A stretch of 64,000 nucleotides of DNA. Source: Pantanalinema rosaneae (GTDB lineage Bacteria; Cyanobacteriota; Cyanobacteriia; Leptolyngbyales; Leptolyngbyaceae). The stretch is from the NCBI RefSeq assembly GCF_050753385.1, contig NZ_JBLZFZ010000037.1, positions 1 through 64,000 on the forward strand. Direction: 5' to 3'. Positions within the stretch are counted from its first letter, which is position 1, and each line of letters starts with the position of its first letter. Below the pieces are notes generated by a model. The model was not told the DNA's origin. It saw only the letters and a list, made by a program, of their open reading frames with translations, and did not search any database. Positions 1 to 7,583 of the stretch are shown piece by piece. The translations under genes and the position numbers were made by a program.

Positions 1-19
1 AGATGTGTATAAGAGACAG
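1..19 (+). other. Nextera/Tn5 mosaic-end adapter remnant
   Basis: The first 19 bases are AGATGTGTATAAGAGACAG, the Tn5 mosaic end used in Nextera libraries. Its translations (MCIRDR, MYKRQ) are familiar contaminants of predicted proteins. This is not genomic DNA: it marks a contig end where adapter was not trimmed, so the gene reading in from the left is artificially truncated and any start codon here is false. Confidence 0.97.
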
Positions 20-110
20 AGATGGGGGAGATGGGGGAAATGGGGAAGCAAGGCAATATTCTTCCTCATCCTCTTCACCTCCCTCATCCTCCTCACCTTC
101 CTCACCTTCC
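20..110. repeat. G/A-rich then C/T-rich low-complexity tract
   Basis: GGGGGAGAT-like units (about 20-55) are followed by a CCTC/ATCCTC-rich tract (about 60-110). The same kind of sequence recurs near 4.6, 19.6, 36.2, 37.3 and 49.9 kb. Here it lies in the reading frame of the methyltransferase and encodes a Gly/Ser/Pro linker. The first units touch the adapter, so part of the tract could be an assembly artefact. Confidence 0.6.
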
Positions 111-353
111 CTACCACCCCTACCTGCCACCCACATACCCGCTACCCTGGATGCTCTAGAGGACTTTTATCAACACCTGGAAACGGTTTTGCTGGACATT
201 GGCTATCTCTATCCCCATACTGCTGCCAGTCGTATGGAGAAATTTCGGCGGTTGTTTCAGCGATCGCTGCCAAGCCACGAAGAAGTGGCAATGCTACGAG
301 GGATTTTGAGTCAGGTGCAATGGGCAGTGAAGCAAAACTTCGATCGCCAATAA
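21..353 (+). CDS. TrmH/TrmJ-family RNA methyltransferase, C-terminal fragment
   Basis: Only the C-terminal part of this SpoU/TrmH-type (group 1, TrmJ-like) 2'-O-methyltransferase is present; the SAM-binding knot lies off the contig. The last 75 or so residues form the helical tail I recognise from cyanobacterial members: a DALEDFYQHLE helix, then LLDIGYLYPHTAASRMEK, FRRLFQR and EVAMLRGILSQVQWA. Before it comes a Ser/Pro-rich stretch of about 30 residues encoded by a low-complexity repeat, which probably lengthens a surface linker. Family members methylate tRNA or rRNA ribose. Assignment rests on the tail alone, so the exact substrate is open. The 5' boundary is the adapter, not a start codon. 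Confidence 0.7.
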   Translation, partial: DGGDGGNGEARQYSSSSSSPPSSSSPSSPSLPPLPATHIPATLDALEDFYQHLETVLLDIGYLYPHTAASRMEKFRRLFQRSLPSHEEVAMLRGILSQVQWAVKQNFDRQ

Positions 354-466
354 CGTCTGGTGTGAGCAGCATCTAAACTATTTCATGCCAACGATCGGGC
401 AATATAGCTCGACAGTTGGCTGCAATTCTGCTAACGTTTCCGTTGAATCTTTGTGGGAGTGTCATC

Positions 467-2503
467 ATGCCGGAGTCGGGTGATACATCGCGTCAACGCC
501 GCAATCATGGTTCCTCGCTATTTAAGGGACGGCGTAAAGCCTTACGGTTACGAGAATCTGCTGCTGGAGGAGCGGCAACCCCATCAACCAGCCCCGGATC
601 ATCTCGATCGCCAGCCACTCCTGACCGGAATCCATCTCCCGAGTCTCCTACCCCTAAGAATCCGCTGCGGGATGGTAGAGGAGACGGCAATCAGGTGGCT
701 CGGCAAGACCGGACAAAGGGACAGGCTCGATGGTGGCATCGGCTATGGGGACAACGTACTCGACCGGCGGCAAAAGAGGGAGCGGCGGCTACGGCACTGC
801 GGGTGGGTCACCGGACAGGATCAATATCCCCAAAAAATCCAGCAAATTCCAGTAGCGATCGACGTTCCATATTCCCCAAAGACCTGGCAGGTTCCAGTGC
901 GGATCGCCGATCGACAGCCCCAAAAGACTCATTTAACCCGAGTGGCGATCGCGGGGTAGCCAAACGCGATCGCCTGTTGCCGAAACTGAGCTTCACTAGA
1001 GGCAACAATCGAGGTACGACCTCCACCGGCACTCCGAAAACTTTGGAAAAACCCCAGGAAGGTCGGCGGCAAGTACGGGAACAGTCCCACTGGCAACGCC
1101 GGGGAAGAGACACTACCCCCACCACCCGAGAAAATCGCCATCGTCCGGAGTTGCGTCTGACTCGTTCAACCACCAACACCGTCCTGCCACTCCGTTCTGG
1201 TCAAGCCTCTGAACCACAGGACGATCGCCGACGCACACCCCCGGGCAGTTCCGCCCAACCGCCTGAGTCAGCGAACAAATTATCGCGATCGCGCCGCCAT
1301 CGACGAGACGGACGTTTGGGGCAGCGAGAGTTACCTGAACCCCAGCCCCGATCGCCCCGTCCGGCTCCCCGTCCCCGATCGCGTAGTGCAGCGCTTGTCC
1401 TGTATGCTACCCGAATGCTGATTTTAAGCATTGGCGTAGGCGTATTAGCTGGAACTGTTCTGTCAGCATGGGATCCGGCAACTCATTCCTTCCTGACGGG
1501 AAATTCATCTACTAACCAGCCTTCGACTCAGGCAATGTCGATCGCACCTAGCCCGGAATTAAAAATTGGGCAGGAAATTGCGGCGTTAAAGACAGCCGTG
1601 CAACCCGTGATTCAACAAAACCCTCAATTCAACCTGGGAGCCTATCTGCAAGATTTGGATGACAACAGTTATCTAGATATCAGTGGTAGCACTACCTTTG
1701 CCGCCGCCAGCACGATCAAAGTGCCGGTCTTAGTTGCCTTCTTTCAGGATGTGGATGCTGGAAAAATTCGCCTGGATGAGAAGCTGACCTTGCGGAAGGA
1801 ACTGATTGGGCAGGGATCAGGGGATATGCAGTACCACCCATTGGGCACTCAGTATACCGCGCTGGAAGTGGCTCGCCAGATGATTATTATTAGCGATAAT
1901 ACAGCCACCAATCTGCTGATCGCCCGCTTAGGGGGGCAAGAGGTATTGAACGATCGCTTCCGCTCCTGGGGGTTAATGGCAACTGAGATCAAAAATCTGC
2001 TGCCCGATCTGGAGGGTACAAATACCACAAGTCCTAAGGATCTGGCGGCGGTGATGGTTCGGGTCAGCCAAGGTGAACTGATTTCCCTGCGATCGCGCGA
2101 TCGCATGTTGGAGATTATGCGGCAAACCGTCAACAACAGTCTGCTGCCCCAGGGGTTAGGAGAAGGTGCGACCATCTCCCATAAAACGGGAGATATTAAA
2201 TCTGTTCTGGGTGATGTGGGACTGATTGACTTGCCCAATGGCAAACGCTATGCGATCGGAGTGGTGGTGAAGCGTCCTGACAATAACTATCAAGCCGCCG
2301 AAATAATTCGTCAGGTATCACGAGCCGCTTATCAGCACTTTAACCGCCCTACTTCAACCGCTGCTCCAGCCCAGACGCAATCCTCCTCACCCCCCAACAC
2401 TGGGGACACCCAAACGCCTGCGCCCCAGTCACCGCCAGCCTCGACGGATTCCCCCGGAACCGATTCTCCTGCGCCCGATAACACCATGCAAGCGACACGC
2501 TAA
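467..2503 (+). CDS. Membrane-anchored class A beta-lactamase-like serine hydrolase
   Basis: The 678-residue protein has three parts. Residues 1 to about 305 are a very basic Arg/Ser/Pro-rich region likely to be disordered. A transmembrane segment follows at about 308-335. The rest is a periplasmic serine-hydrolase domain with the class A motifs in order: SxxK (STIK, Ser415), SDN (476-478) and KTG (573-575). A Glu in LEGTN between SDN and KTG could be the omega-loop base. The family covers beta-lactamases and penicillin-binding-type hydrolases, so activity on beta-lactams is not shown. The C-terminus is a Pro/Ser/Thr-rich tail. The ATG at 467 is preferred over an upstream TTG at 416 because GGGAG lies just upstream. 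The N-terminal domain contains a 45-bp tandem repeat. Confidence 0.88.
   Translation: MPESGDTSRQRRNHGSSLFKGRRKALRLRESAAGGAATPSTSPGSSRSPATPDRNPSPESPTPKNPLRDGRGDGNQVARQDRTKGQARWWHRLWGQRTRPAAKEGAAATALRVGHRTGSISPKNPANSSSDRRSIFPKDLAGSSADRRSTAPKDSFNPSGDRGVAKRDRLLPKLSFTRGNNRGTTSTGTPKTLEKPQEGRRQVREQSHWQRRGRDTTPTTRENRHRPELRLTRSTTNTVLPLRSGQASEPQDDRRRTPPGSSAQPPESANKLSRSRRHRRDGRLGQRELPEPQPRSPRPAPRPRSRSAALVLYATRMLILSIGVGVLAGTVLSAWDPATHSFLTGNSSTNQPSTQAMSIAPSPELKIGQEIAALKTAVQPVIQQNPQFNLGAYLQDLDDNSYLDISGSTTFAAASTIKVPVLVAFFQDVDAGKIRLDEKLTLRKELIGQGSGDMQYHPLGTQYTALEVARQMIIISDNTATNLLIARLGGQEVLNDRFRSWGLMATEIKNLLPDLEGTNTTSPKDLAAVMVRVSQGELISLRSRDRMLEIMRQTVNNSLLPQGLGEGATISHKTGDIKSVLGDVGLIDLPNGKRYAIGVVVKRPDNNYQAAEIIRQVSRAAYQHFNRPTSTAAPAQTQSSSPPNTGDTQTPAPQSPPASTDSPGTDSPAPDNTMQATR
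827..961 (+). repeat. Three 45-bp in-frame tandem units in the beta-lactamase-like gene
   Basis: Three consecutive 45-bp units (827-871, 872-916, 917-961) encode related 15-residue peptides: SPKNPANSSSDRRSI, FPKDLAGSSADRRST and APKDSFNPSGDRGVA. Each carries a GATCG core near its end, so HIP1-type palindromes sit at a regular spacing inside the coding repeat. The units are diverged at the nucleotide level, suggesting old duplication. Confidence 0.8.
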
Positions 2504-2837
2504 CCACATCAAAGCTGACTGAACTGGGAGCAATACCGATCGGGCAGGTGGAATTCCTGACGCGATCGAGCAAGTTCATTAAGTTTTAATAGAGAGTTTC
2601 AGCATCCCGGTAACTCAAACACCGCTGCCATGAGGTCTGATCCAATCCTAGAAAACAGGCTGAACCAGGGCAGGTGTCGTCATTTCTCCAAGTAAATGAG
2701 ACAAATATTGATTGTCCGATCGTGGTAATTAAATGTTTGAAGTTATGGTTAATTGGGTCAACGGATAGAGGTTTTTAGAAAGGATTTAGGCATACTGAGG
2801 AAAACTTAGTCGTTGCTGAAGCACAAGTGGGAAGGGA
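2504..2837. other. Intergenic region without recognisable genes
   Basis: This 334-bp gap holds no convincing ORF, RNA or terminator. It is AT-richer in its second half (2690-2800) and probably contains the promoter of the downstream cysteine desulfurase, but no clear -35/-10 pair could be placed. Confidence 0.6.
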
Positions 2838-4022
2838 ATGTCTCATCAGCCAATTTACCTAGACTGCCACGCCACTACGCCTGTTGATGAACGAGTGCTT
2901 GCAGCGATGCTGCCGTTCTTCACTCAACATTTCGGGAATCCTGCCAGCACTAGCCACCAGTATGGGTGGGAAGCTCAAGCGGCGGTGCATCAAGCAAGAG
3001 AAGTTCTGGCATCTGCCATTCAGGCAACACCCGAAGAAATTATTTTTACCAGTGGAGCCACTGAGGCGAATAACCTAGCCATTAAAGGGGTCGCTGAGGC
3101 ATACCATAACCGGGGTCGTCATCTCATCACAGTCGCCACAGAACATAAAGCCGTTCTGGACACCTGTACTTACTTACAATCGTTAGGATTTGAAATTACC
3201 TTCTTACCGGTTGGAGAGGATGGGTTAGTTGACCTGGCACTCTTAGAACAATCCTTCCGCCCCGATACTATCCTGGTTTCAGTTATGACCGCCAATAACG
3301 AAATTGGTGTGCTTCAACCGATCGCCGAGATTGGCGCAATGTGTCGGGCGCGTCAGGTACTATTCCACACCGATGCAGCTCAGGCGATCGGCAAAGTGCC
3401 CCTGGATGTGGATGCCATGCAGATTGATCTGATGTCGCTCACCGCCCACAAAATCTATGGTCCCAAGGGGATTGGGGCACTGTATGTGCGTCGGCGCAAT
3501 CCCAGAGTCCAACTGGCACCCCAACTGCATGGGGGTGGACACGAACGTGGGATGAGATCGGGCACACTTTACACTCCCCAAATTGTCGGATTTGCCAAGG
3601 CGGTAGAACTGGGCATCCAAGAAATGGCTCCGGAAACAGCCCGGGTAGCGCGGTTGCGCGATCGGCTATGGCAGACGTTAGCCGCCTTAGGGGGGGTATA
3701 CCTGAATGGACATCCCATTCATCGGCTACCGGGCAATCTGAATATTAGTGTGGCAGGGGTCGATGGGCAGGCATTGACCTTAGGCTTGCAGCCGGTGATT
3801 GCCGTGTCCTCTGGGTCGGCGTGCAATTCGGCAAAAGCGGCTCCCTCCTATGTGCTAAAAGCCCTGGGACGTTCTGACGATCTGGCTTACGCCTCGATCC
3901 GGTTTGGTATTGGTCGCCATAACACTGAATCGGAGATCGATCGGGCGATCGAGATTACCGTCAATACCATTCAAGCCTTACGTCAGGCAAATCACCCGAT
4001 GTTCAATAAGTTATCTGCCTGA
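2838..4022 (+). CDS. Cysteine desulfurase (NifS/IscS class)
   Basis: This 394-residue PLP enzyme removes sulfur from L-cysteine to supply Fe-S cluster assembly, thiamine and tRNA thiolation. The sequence opens with IYLDCHATTPVDERVL, the usual NifS/IscS start. The PLP-binding lysine is K205 in TAHKIYGPKG. The catalytic cysteine is C329 in SSGSACNSAK, a loop typical of class I (NifS/IscS) rather than SufS enzymes. Length is normal for the family. The ATG at 2838 follows GGAAGGGA closely. No iscU, nifU or other Fe-S genes are adjacent, so it is a stand-alone gene and a choice between NifS and IscS cannot be made from context. A hairpin plus T-run terminator follows. Confidence 0.95.
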   Translation: MSHQPIYLDCHATTPVDERVLAAMLPFFTQHFGNPASTSHQYGWEAQAAVHQAREVLASAIQATPEEIIFTSGATEANNLAIKGVAEAYHNRGRHLITVATEHKAVLDTCTYLQSLGFEITFLPVGEDGLVDLALLEQSFRPDTILVSVMTANNEIGVLQPIAEIGAMCRARQVLFHTDAAQAIGKVPLDVDAMQIDLMSLTAHKIYGPKGIGALYVRRRNPRVQLAPQLHGGGHERGMRSGTLYTPQIVGFAKAVELGIQEMAPETARVARLRDRLWQTLAALGGVYLNGHPIHRLPGNLNISVAGVDGQALTLGLQPVIAVSSGSACNSAKAAPSYVLKALGRSDDLAYASIRFGIGRHNTESEIDRAIEITVNTIQALRQANHPMFNKLSA

Positions 4023-4065
4023 TCGGTTGTCTCTCAGCGATTCATTCGCATCCTCCGCAACAAAA

Positions 4066-4098
4066 GGTCACACTTCCTCAAGAAGAGTGACTTTTTTT
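4066..4098 (+). terminator. Rho-independent terminator after the cysteine desulfurase
   Basis: GTCAC at 4067-4071 pairs with GTGAC at 4087-4091. An inner TTC/GAA pairing and a short loop complete the hairpin, followed by seven T residues at 4092-4098. It lies 44 bp after the stop codon. Confidence 0.85.
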
Positions 4099-4127
4099 AT
4101 GGGTTTGCAACCTACCTTTAAACCTAA

Positions 4128-4155
4128 GGTCACCCCTCCGGCTGGAAAGGTGACC
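4128..4155. repeat. Inverted repeat GGTCACC/GGTGACC
   Basis: A perfect 7-bp stem (4128-4134 with 4149-4155) with a 14-nt loop lies about 30 bp past the terminator. There is no T-run on the plus strand. Reading the minus strand it lies about 80 bp after the stop of the small minus-strand gene, so it may be that gene's terminator or a transcript-end hairpin. Confidence 0.5.
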
Positions 4156-4235
4156 CATATTTATTTAGTTTCAACGTTTACTGAACCTAAACCGTAACTG
4201 CAATGCTAAAAACCAACGTTTAGTGACAATGCAAC

Positions 4236-4433
4236 TTAGCTCATGCCGACATTGCTGGGGTTATAAGCGGGTGAGGCGGCATGGGAACGGTTGTGAACAT
4301 GGCTCCAGAGTTCAGCCGCTTCAGCGGGCATGCCTACTTCAGCAGCAGCGCGGCTCAATACGCATTGTTCACGATTTCTGTGCATTTGTTGGTGACGAAT
4401 CATCAACGCCCGAGCTTGATCTTGAGTAGACAT
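4236..4433 (-). CDS. Small conserved cyanobacterial-type protein (65 aa)
   Basis: The 65-residue soluble protein begins MSTQDQARALMIRHQQMHRNR and contains an AAAEVGMPAEAAELW segment; it has no signal peptide or membrane segment. I do not recognise a named function. The pattern (a helical, Gln/Arg/His-rich N-terminus followed by a Tyr/Pro/Ser tail) looks like a real protein rather than noise. The ATG is preceded by AAGGAAG at good distance. It is transcribed alone, opposite to the neighbours. Confidence 0.68.
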   Translation of the reverse strand: MSTQDQARALMIRHQQMHRNREQCVLSRAAAEVGMPAEAAELWSHVHNRSHAASPAYNPSNVGMS

Positions 4434-4560
4434 AATGGTTTTCTTCCTTGGTCGCTTTTACCTTTACAACCTGAATATATCAGGAAAATTCTGTATCAAA
4501 AACTACTAAACGTTACTTTTAACAAAAATTAATGCCTAGTTAAGGTTTGGTAGGGGAAGT

Positions 4561-4632
4561 GGGAGATGGGGAGATGAGGAGATGGGGAGGTGGGGAGATA
4601 GGGAGATGGGGAGATGGGGAGCAATGGGGAGG
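4561..4632. repeat. GGGGAGAT minisatellite
   Basis: About 70 bp consist of imperfect 7-9 bp units (GGGAGATG, GGGGAGAT, GAGATGAG) repeated about nine times. The tract lies between the small minus-strand gene and the alpha/beta-hydrolase gene. It belongs to the repeat family also seen near 0.05, 19.6, 36.2, 37.3 and 49.9 kb. Confidence 0.9.
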
Positions 4633-4684
4633 TATTCGCGGTAAGCTCAAACAACAAAGTGTGTAGTGTGGATGACAGTGGAGC

Positions 4685-5554
4685 ATGGCTGAACGAATTC
4701 TGGGGGAAAAGCCGGGAGAAAGTTGGCTAAAGATGGATGATTTGTCCTGGTTTTATCGGGAGGCAACCCCGATCGGGGACAGCGATCGCACTCCGGTTGT
4801 TCTGTTGCATGGCTTGGTGTCTCAGAGCTATGGTTGGCGGCATATTCTCCCTACCTTAGCGGCACAGGGATTTGGGGCGATCGCGCCGGATTGGATTGGG
4901 TGTGGCTTTTCGGCACAACCCGATCGGCGGGATTTTGCTTACACGCCAGAGCGATTTATCACTGCATTAGAAGAGTTTTTTACCGCCTTGGAACTGTCCC
5001 ACTTTTCCTTAGTCGTCCAGGGATTTCTGGGATCGGTTGGCTTGCAATATGCGCTACGGCATCCTGAGCAGATCGATCGCCTGATGATTCTGAATGCCCC
5101 GATTGCTCCAACTGCCAAATTACCCTGGAAAATCAAACAACTGGGTATCCCGTTTGTCGGTGACATGATGACCCAAGATCCCCTATTAGTAGACCGGACT
5201 CTGGAAGGGGGAGGTGGCTATCGGGTGGAGGATGCCGATCTGGACATTTATCGTCGTCCGTTTTTGCGTAGCTCTGATGCGGGACGAGCCTTGTTGACCA
5301 CAATTCAAAATTTGCAATTGCCTCAAGTAACAGCGGAAATTGCTACCGGGTTTCAAGCCTGGACAAAACCGGTGTTAGTAGCCTGGGGCGATCGCGATCC
5401 CTGGTTGCCCGTGGCGATGGCGGAAGAGTTTGTGCGATCGTTGCCCGATGGAGAACTGGTAATTTTGGAAGAGGTGGGTCACTATCCGCAGGAAGACTGG
5501 CATGAAAAGGTTAGCGAAGCTCTAATTCCCTTTTTGCGCCGCCAGGTGCTTTAA
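4685..5554 (+). CDS. Alpha/beta-hydrolase-fold protein lacking the nucleophile
   Basis: The 289-residue protein has the alpha/beta-hydrolase landmarks: VVLLHGLVS oxyanion region (about 38-46), APDWIGCGFS, WGDRDPW late acidic loop and EEVGHYPQED histidine loop. At the nucleophile elbow the sequence is V-Q-G-F-L-G (111-116), so Gly113 stands where Ser, Asp or Cys is expected and the usual GxSxG is absent. The fold resembles haloalkane dehalogenases and related hydrolases, but simple hydrolysis is unlikely. It may be a binding or cofactor-independent enzyme. No signal peptide is visible. An internal ATG at 4733 is an alternative start. Confidence 0.85.
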   Translation: MAERILGEKPGESWLKMDDLSWFYREATPIGDSDRTPVVLLHGLVSQSYGWRHILPTLAAQGFGAIAPDWIGCGFSAQPDRRDFAYTPERFITALEEFFTALELSHFSLVVQGFLGSVGLQYALRHPEQIDRLMILNAPIAPTAKLPWKIKQLGIPFVGDMMTQDPLLVDRTLEGGGGYRVEDADLDIYRRPFLRSSDAGRALLTTIQNLQLPQVTAEIATGFQAWTKPVLVAWGDRDPWLPVAMAEEFVRSLPDGELVILEEVGHYPQEDWHEKVSEALIPFLRRQVL

Positions 5555-5658
5555 GGTTGGTGTACTTGTGGGGGCAGAATTTCGCCAGAACGCGGCTGAT
5601 ACGATAGACTGCTGTGTTGTAGCGTAGTTGAATTCTTTAATCAGAAATCTACATAGCC

Positions 5659-6111
5659 ATGATGAAGTTCCGGTCTGTTCTCGTCATCCTTCTGGCGTTA
5701 GTCACGGCATTCATGCTGAATGTTGGCAGTGTTGCGGCTGCCAAAGTGAAGAAGCCCCAAACCTATACTCCAGCCCAACTGGAGCGAATTCAGGAGTACG
5801 CCTCGACCTTACAAGCCACTCGCGATCGTCTTCCTGAACTGGCAACCTTAATCCAACAACAGGACTGGACATTTACGCGTAATTTTATTCACGGGCCGTT
5901 GGGTGAACTGCGGTCAGACATCAGTGGTTTGATTCGCAACCTGTTGCCCGATGCCCAACCCAGTGCCCGGTTGCTCGCCAAAACCCTGTTTGATGATCTG
6001 ATCGCGATCGATACCGCCGCTCAAGCCGGGGATTACAAGAAAGCGATTCGTAACTATGCCGAAACCCTGCGCGACTTTGATGCATTTACGGCAATTCTAC
6101 CCAAAGCTTAA
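5659..6111 (+). CDS. psbQ: Photosystem II extrinsic protein PsbQ (CyanoQ)
   Basis: The 150-residue protein is a lumenal PSII subunit that stabilises the oxygen-evolving complex. After an N-terminal signal peptide (about residues 1-27, ending SVAAA) comes a four-helix-bundle sequence with YTPAQLERIQEYAS, FTRNFIHGPLGELRSDISGLIRNLLP and LAKTLFDDLIAIDTAA, all characteristic of CyanoQ. Cyanobacterial PsbQ is usually a lipoprotein, but no cysteine is present at the signal peptide end here, so this copy appears to be released rather than lipid-anchored. It forms its own transcription unit with a hairpin downstream. Confidence 0.9.
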   Translation: MMKFRSVLVILLALVTAFMLNVGSVAAAKVKKPQTYTPAQLERIQEYASTLQATRDRLPELATLIQQQDWTFTRNFIHGPLGELRSDISGLIRNLLPDAQPSARLLAKTLFDDLIAIDTAAQAGDYKKAIRNYAETLRDFDAFTAILPKA

Positions 6112-6127
6112 TTGTTTAGCGGCGTAA

Positions 6128-6146
6128 ATTGAGGGTTACCCTCAAT
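6128..6146. terminator. Hairpin after psbQ
   Basis: ATTGAGGG (6128-6135) and CCCTCAAT (6139-6146) form a perfect 8-bp stem with a 3-nt loop, 17 bp after the psbQ stop. There is no T-run, so this may be a transcript-stabilising 3' hairpin rather than a classical terminator. Confidence 0.6.
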
Positions 6147-6251
6147 GTCGCTACGATCGTTGTGTAGTCATCAGTTGGCAGTTTTCAGTCGATGCCTAAT
6201 CACTGATCACGGCTAATTGGTGACTCCTCTTTTTTACATTCATGATTAGCC

Positions 6252-7361
6252 ATGACGAAGGTTGTCATTATTGGCTGTGGCGTAATTGGAGCGGCGATCG
6301 CCTACGAACTCAGCCAGGTTCCCGGACTAACGGTGACAGTGTGCGATCGCGAGACTCCGGCTCAGGCGGCTACTGGCGCGGCACTCGGGGTGTTAATGGG
6401 GGCAATCAGCCAGAAAGCCAAGGGTCGAAAGCTGCAAATGCGCCTCAGCAGCATCCAACGCTACAACACCTGGATTCCCCAGTTAGAGCAAGCCACTGGT
6501 CACAAAATTCCGTTTAACCAACAGGGCATTCTACGGCTGTGTTTTGAGGGGGAAGATTTAGCGTCCTGGCGATCGCTTCAGGAGATCCGGCAGCAACAAG
6601 GCTGGAGATTACAAATACTCGATCGTGCCCAGTTGCAAGCCGATTATCCCCAGTTAAATCTGGAAGGCGTGATTGCCGGGATCTATTCACCGGACGATCG
6701 ACAGCTTGATCCGACTGTCCTGACGAAGGCGTTAGTGGCGGCGGCTACCCAAAATGGGGTCACGTTCCACTTTCATACCACCGTGACTGGAATTGATCGC
6801 CAACCTACCTCTGATAGCTCTCTCCAGCGTTGCGATCAGGTTCAGACCTCAAAGGGTGCGATCGCGGCTGATTGGTGTGTCATTGCGGCGGGACTAGGCT
6901 CAACTCCATTCACCGAACAGTTGCATCAACCTGTGGAGATTCGCCCCGTGTTAGGGCAGGCCATGCAGGTACGGTTAGACCAACCTATGGGACATCCTGA
7001 TTTACAGCCCGCGATTAATGGCAATGATACCCATATTGTTCCGCTAGGCAACGGTGCATACTGGCTCGGAGCAACCGTCGAGTTTCCTACTCATAGCAAT
7101 TCAGCCGCCCTACAACCCGATCCAACCAGGCTGGAAACCGTTCGGCAAACTGCGATCGCCCTGTGTCCGGCTTTCAGTACCGCGACAGTGCAACGCACCT
7201 GGTTTGGCTTACGTCCCCGCCCTGAAGGTCGCCCTGCCCCAGTGATTGAACTACTCCCTGGCTATCACAATATCCTCTTAGCGACAGGACATTATCGCAA
7301 CGGCATTCTTCTGGCTCCAGCTACGGCGGCTAAAGTCAGAGAGGCGATCGGCGTAGCTTAG
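6252..7361 (+). CDS. FAD-dependent oxidoreductase, DAO/glycine oxidase (ThiO-like) family
   Basis: The 369-residue protein has an N-terminal dinucleotide-binding site, VVIIGCGVIGAAIAYELS (GxGxxG), followed by a conserved acidic residue (CDRE) and a DAO-family substrate domain. The C-terminal GHYRNGILLAPATA is the signature seen in glycine oxidases of the ThiO group. Family members oxidise glycine or other amino acids to imines; ThiO supplies dehydroglycine for the thiazole of thiamine. No thiamine genes are next to it, so the substrate is inferred only from the motif. It ends close to the oppositely oriented tRNA-Trp. Confidence 0.85.
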   Translation: MTKVVIIGCGVIGAAIAYELSQVPGLTVTVCDRETPAQAATGAALGVLMGAISQKAKGRKLQMRLSSIQRYNTWIPQLEQATGHKIPFNQQGILRLCFEGEDLASWRSLQEIRQQQGWRLQILDRAQLQADYPQLNLEGVIAGIYSPDDRQLDPTVLTKALVAAATQNGVTFHFHTTVTGIDRQPTSDSSLQRCDQVQTSKGAIAADWCVIAAGLGSTPFTEQLHQPVEIRPVLGQAMQVRLDQPMGHPDLQPAINGNDTHIVPLGNGAYWLGATVEFPTHSNSAALQPDPTRLETVRQTAIALCPAFSTATVQRTWFGLRPRPEGRPAPVIELLPGYHNILLATGHYRNGILLAPATAAKVREAIGVA

Positions 7362-7399
7362 TCTACCGGTCTACCTATTCCTGGCAGTAAAGCAATTAA

Positions 7400-7472
7400 C
7401 GCGCCCTGAAGGACTCGAACCCTCGACATCAGGTTTTGGAGACCTGCGTTCTACCAACTGAACTAAGAGCGC
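7400..7472 (-). tRNA. trnW: tRNA-Trp (CCA)
   Basis: The minus strand folds into a complete cloverleaf: acceptor GCGCTCT/AGGGCGC, D-arm GTTC/GAAC, anticodon stem CAGGT/ACCTG with loop CTCCAAA (anticodon CCA), and T-arm GAGGG/CCTTC with loop TTCGAGT. The discriminator base is G, as expected for tRNA-Trp. The 3' CCA is not encoded. It follows rplS on the same strand. Confidence 0.97.
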
Positions 7473-7511
7473 AAACGTGGTTTGAACCTGAGTTTATTCT
7501 ATCAGGTATTG

Positions 7512-7583
7512 GCTGTTAGCTGTTAGCTGTTAGCGATTAGGAAAAAATTTCCAAAGACCAAAAGCTAATAGCTAATCGCCAAC
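7512..7583. repeat. GCTGTTA tandem repeat within an inverted repeat
   Basis: GCTGTTA occurs three times in tandem (7512-7532). GTTAGCGATTAG (7529-7540) pairs with CTAATCGCCAAC (7572-7583) in 11 of 12 positions. The structure separates rplS from tRNA-Trp and ends exactly at the rplS stop codon. It may be a processing hairpin or an intergenic repeat. Confidence 0.6.

Noticed and set aside
3..95. Start of a 116-codon ORF beginning MCIRDR
   Set aside because: This end is adapter sequence plus low-complexity repeat; the real gene start is off the contig.
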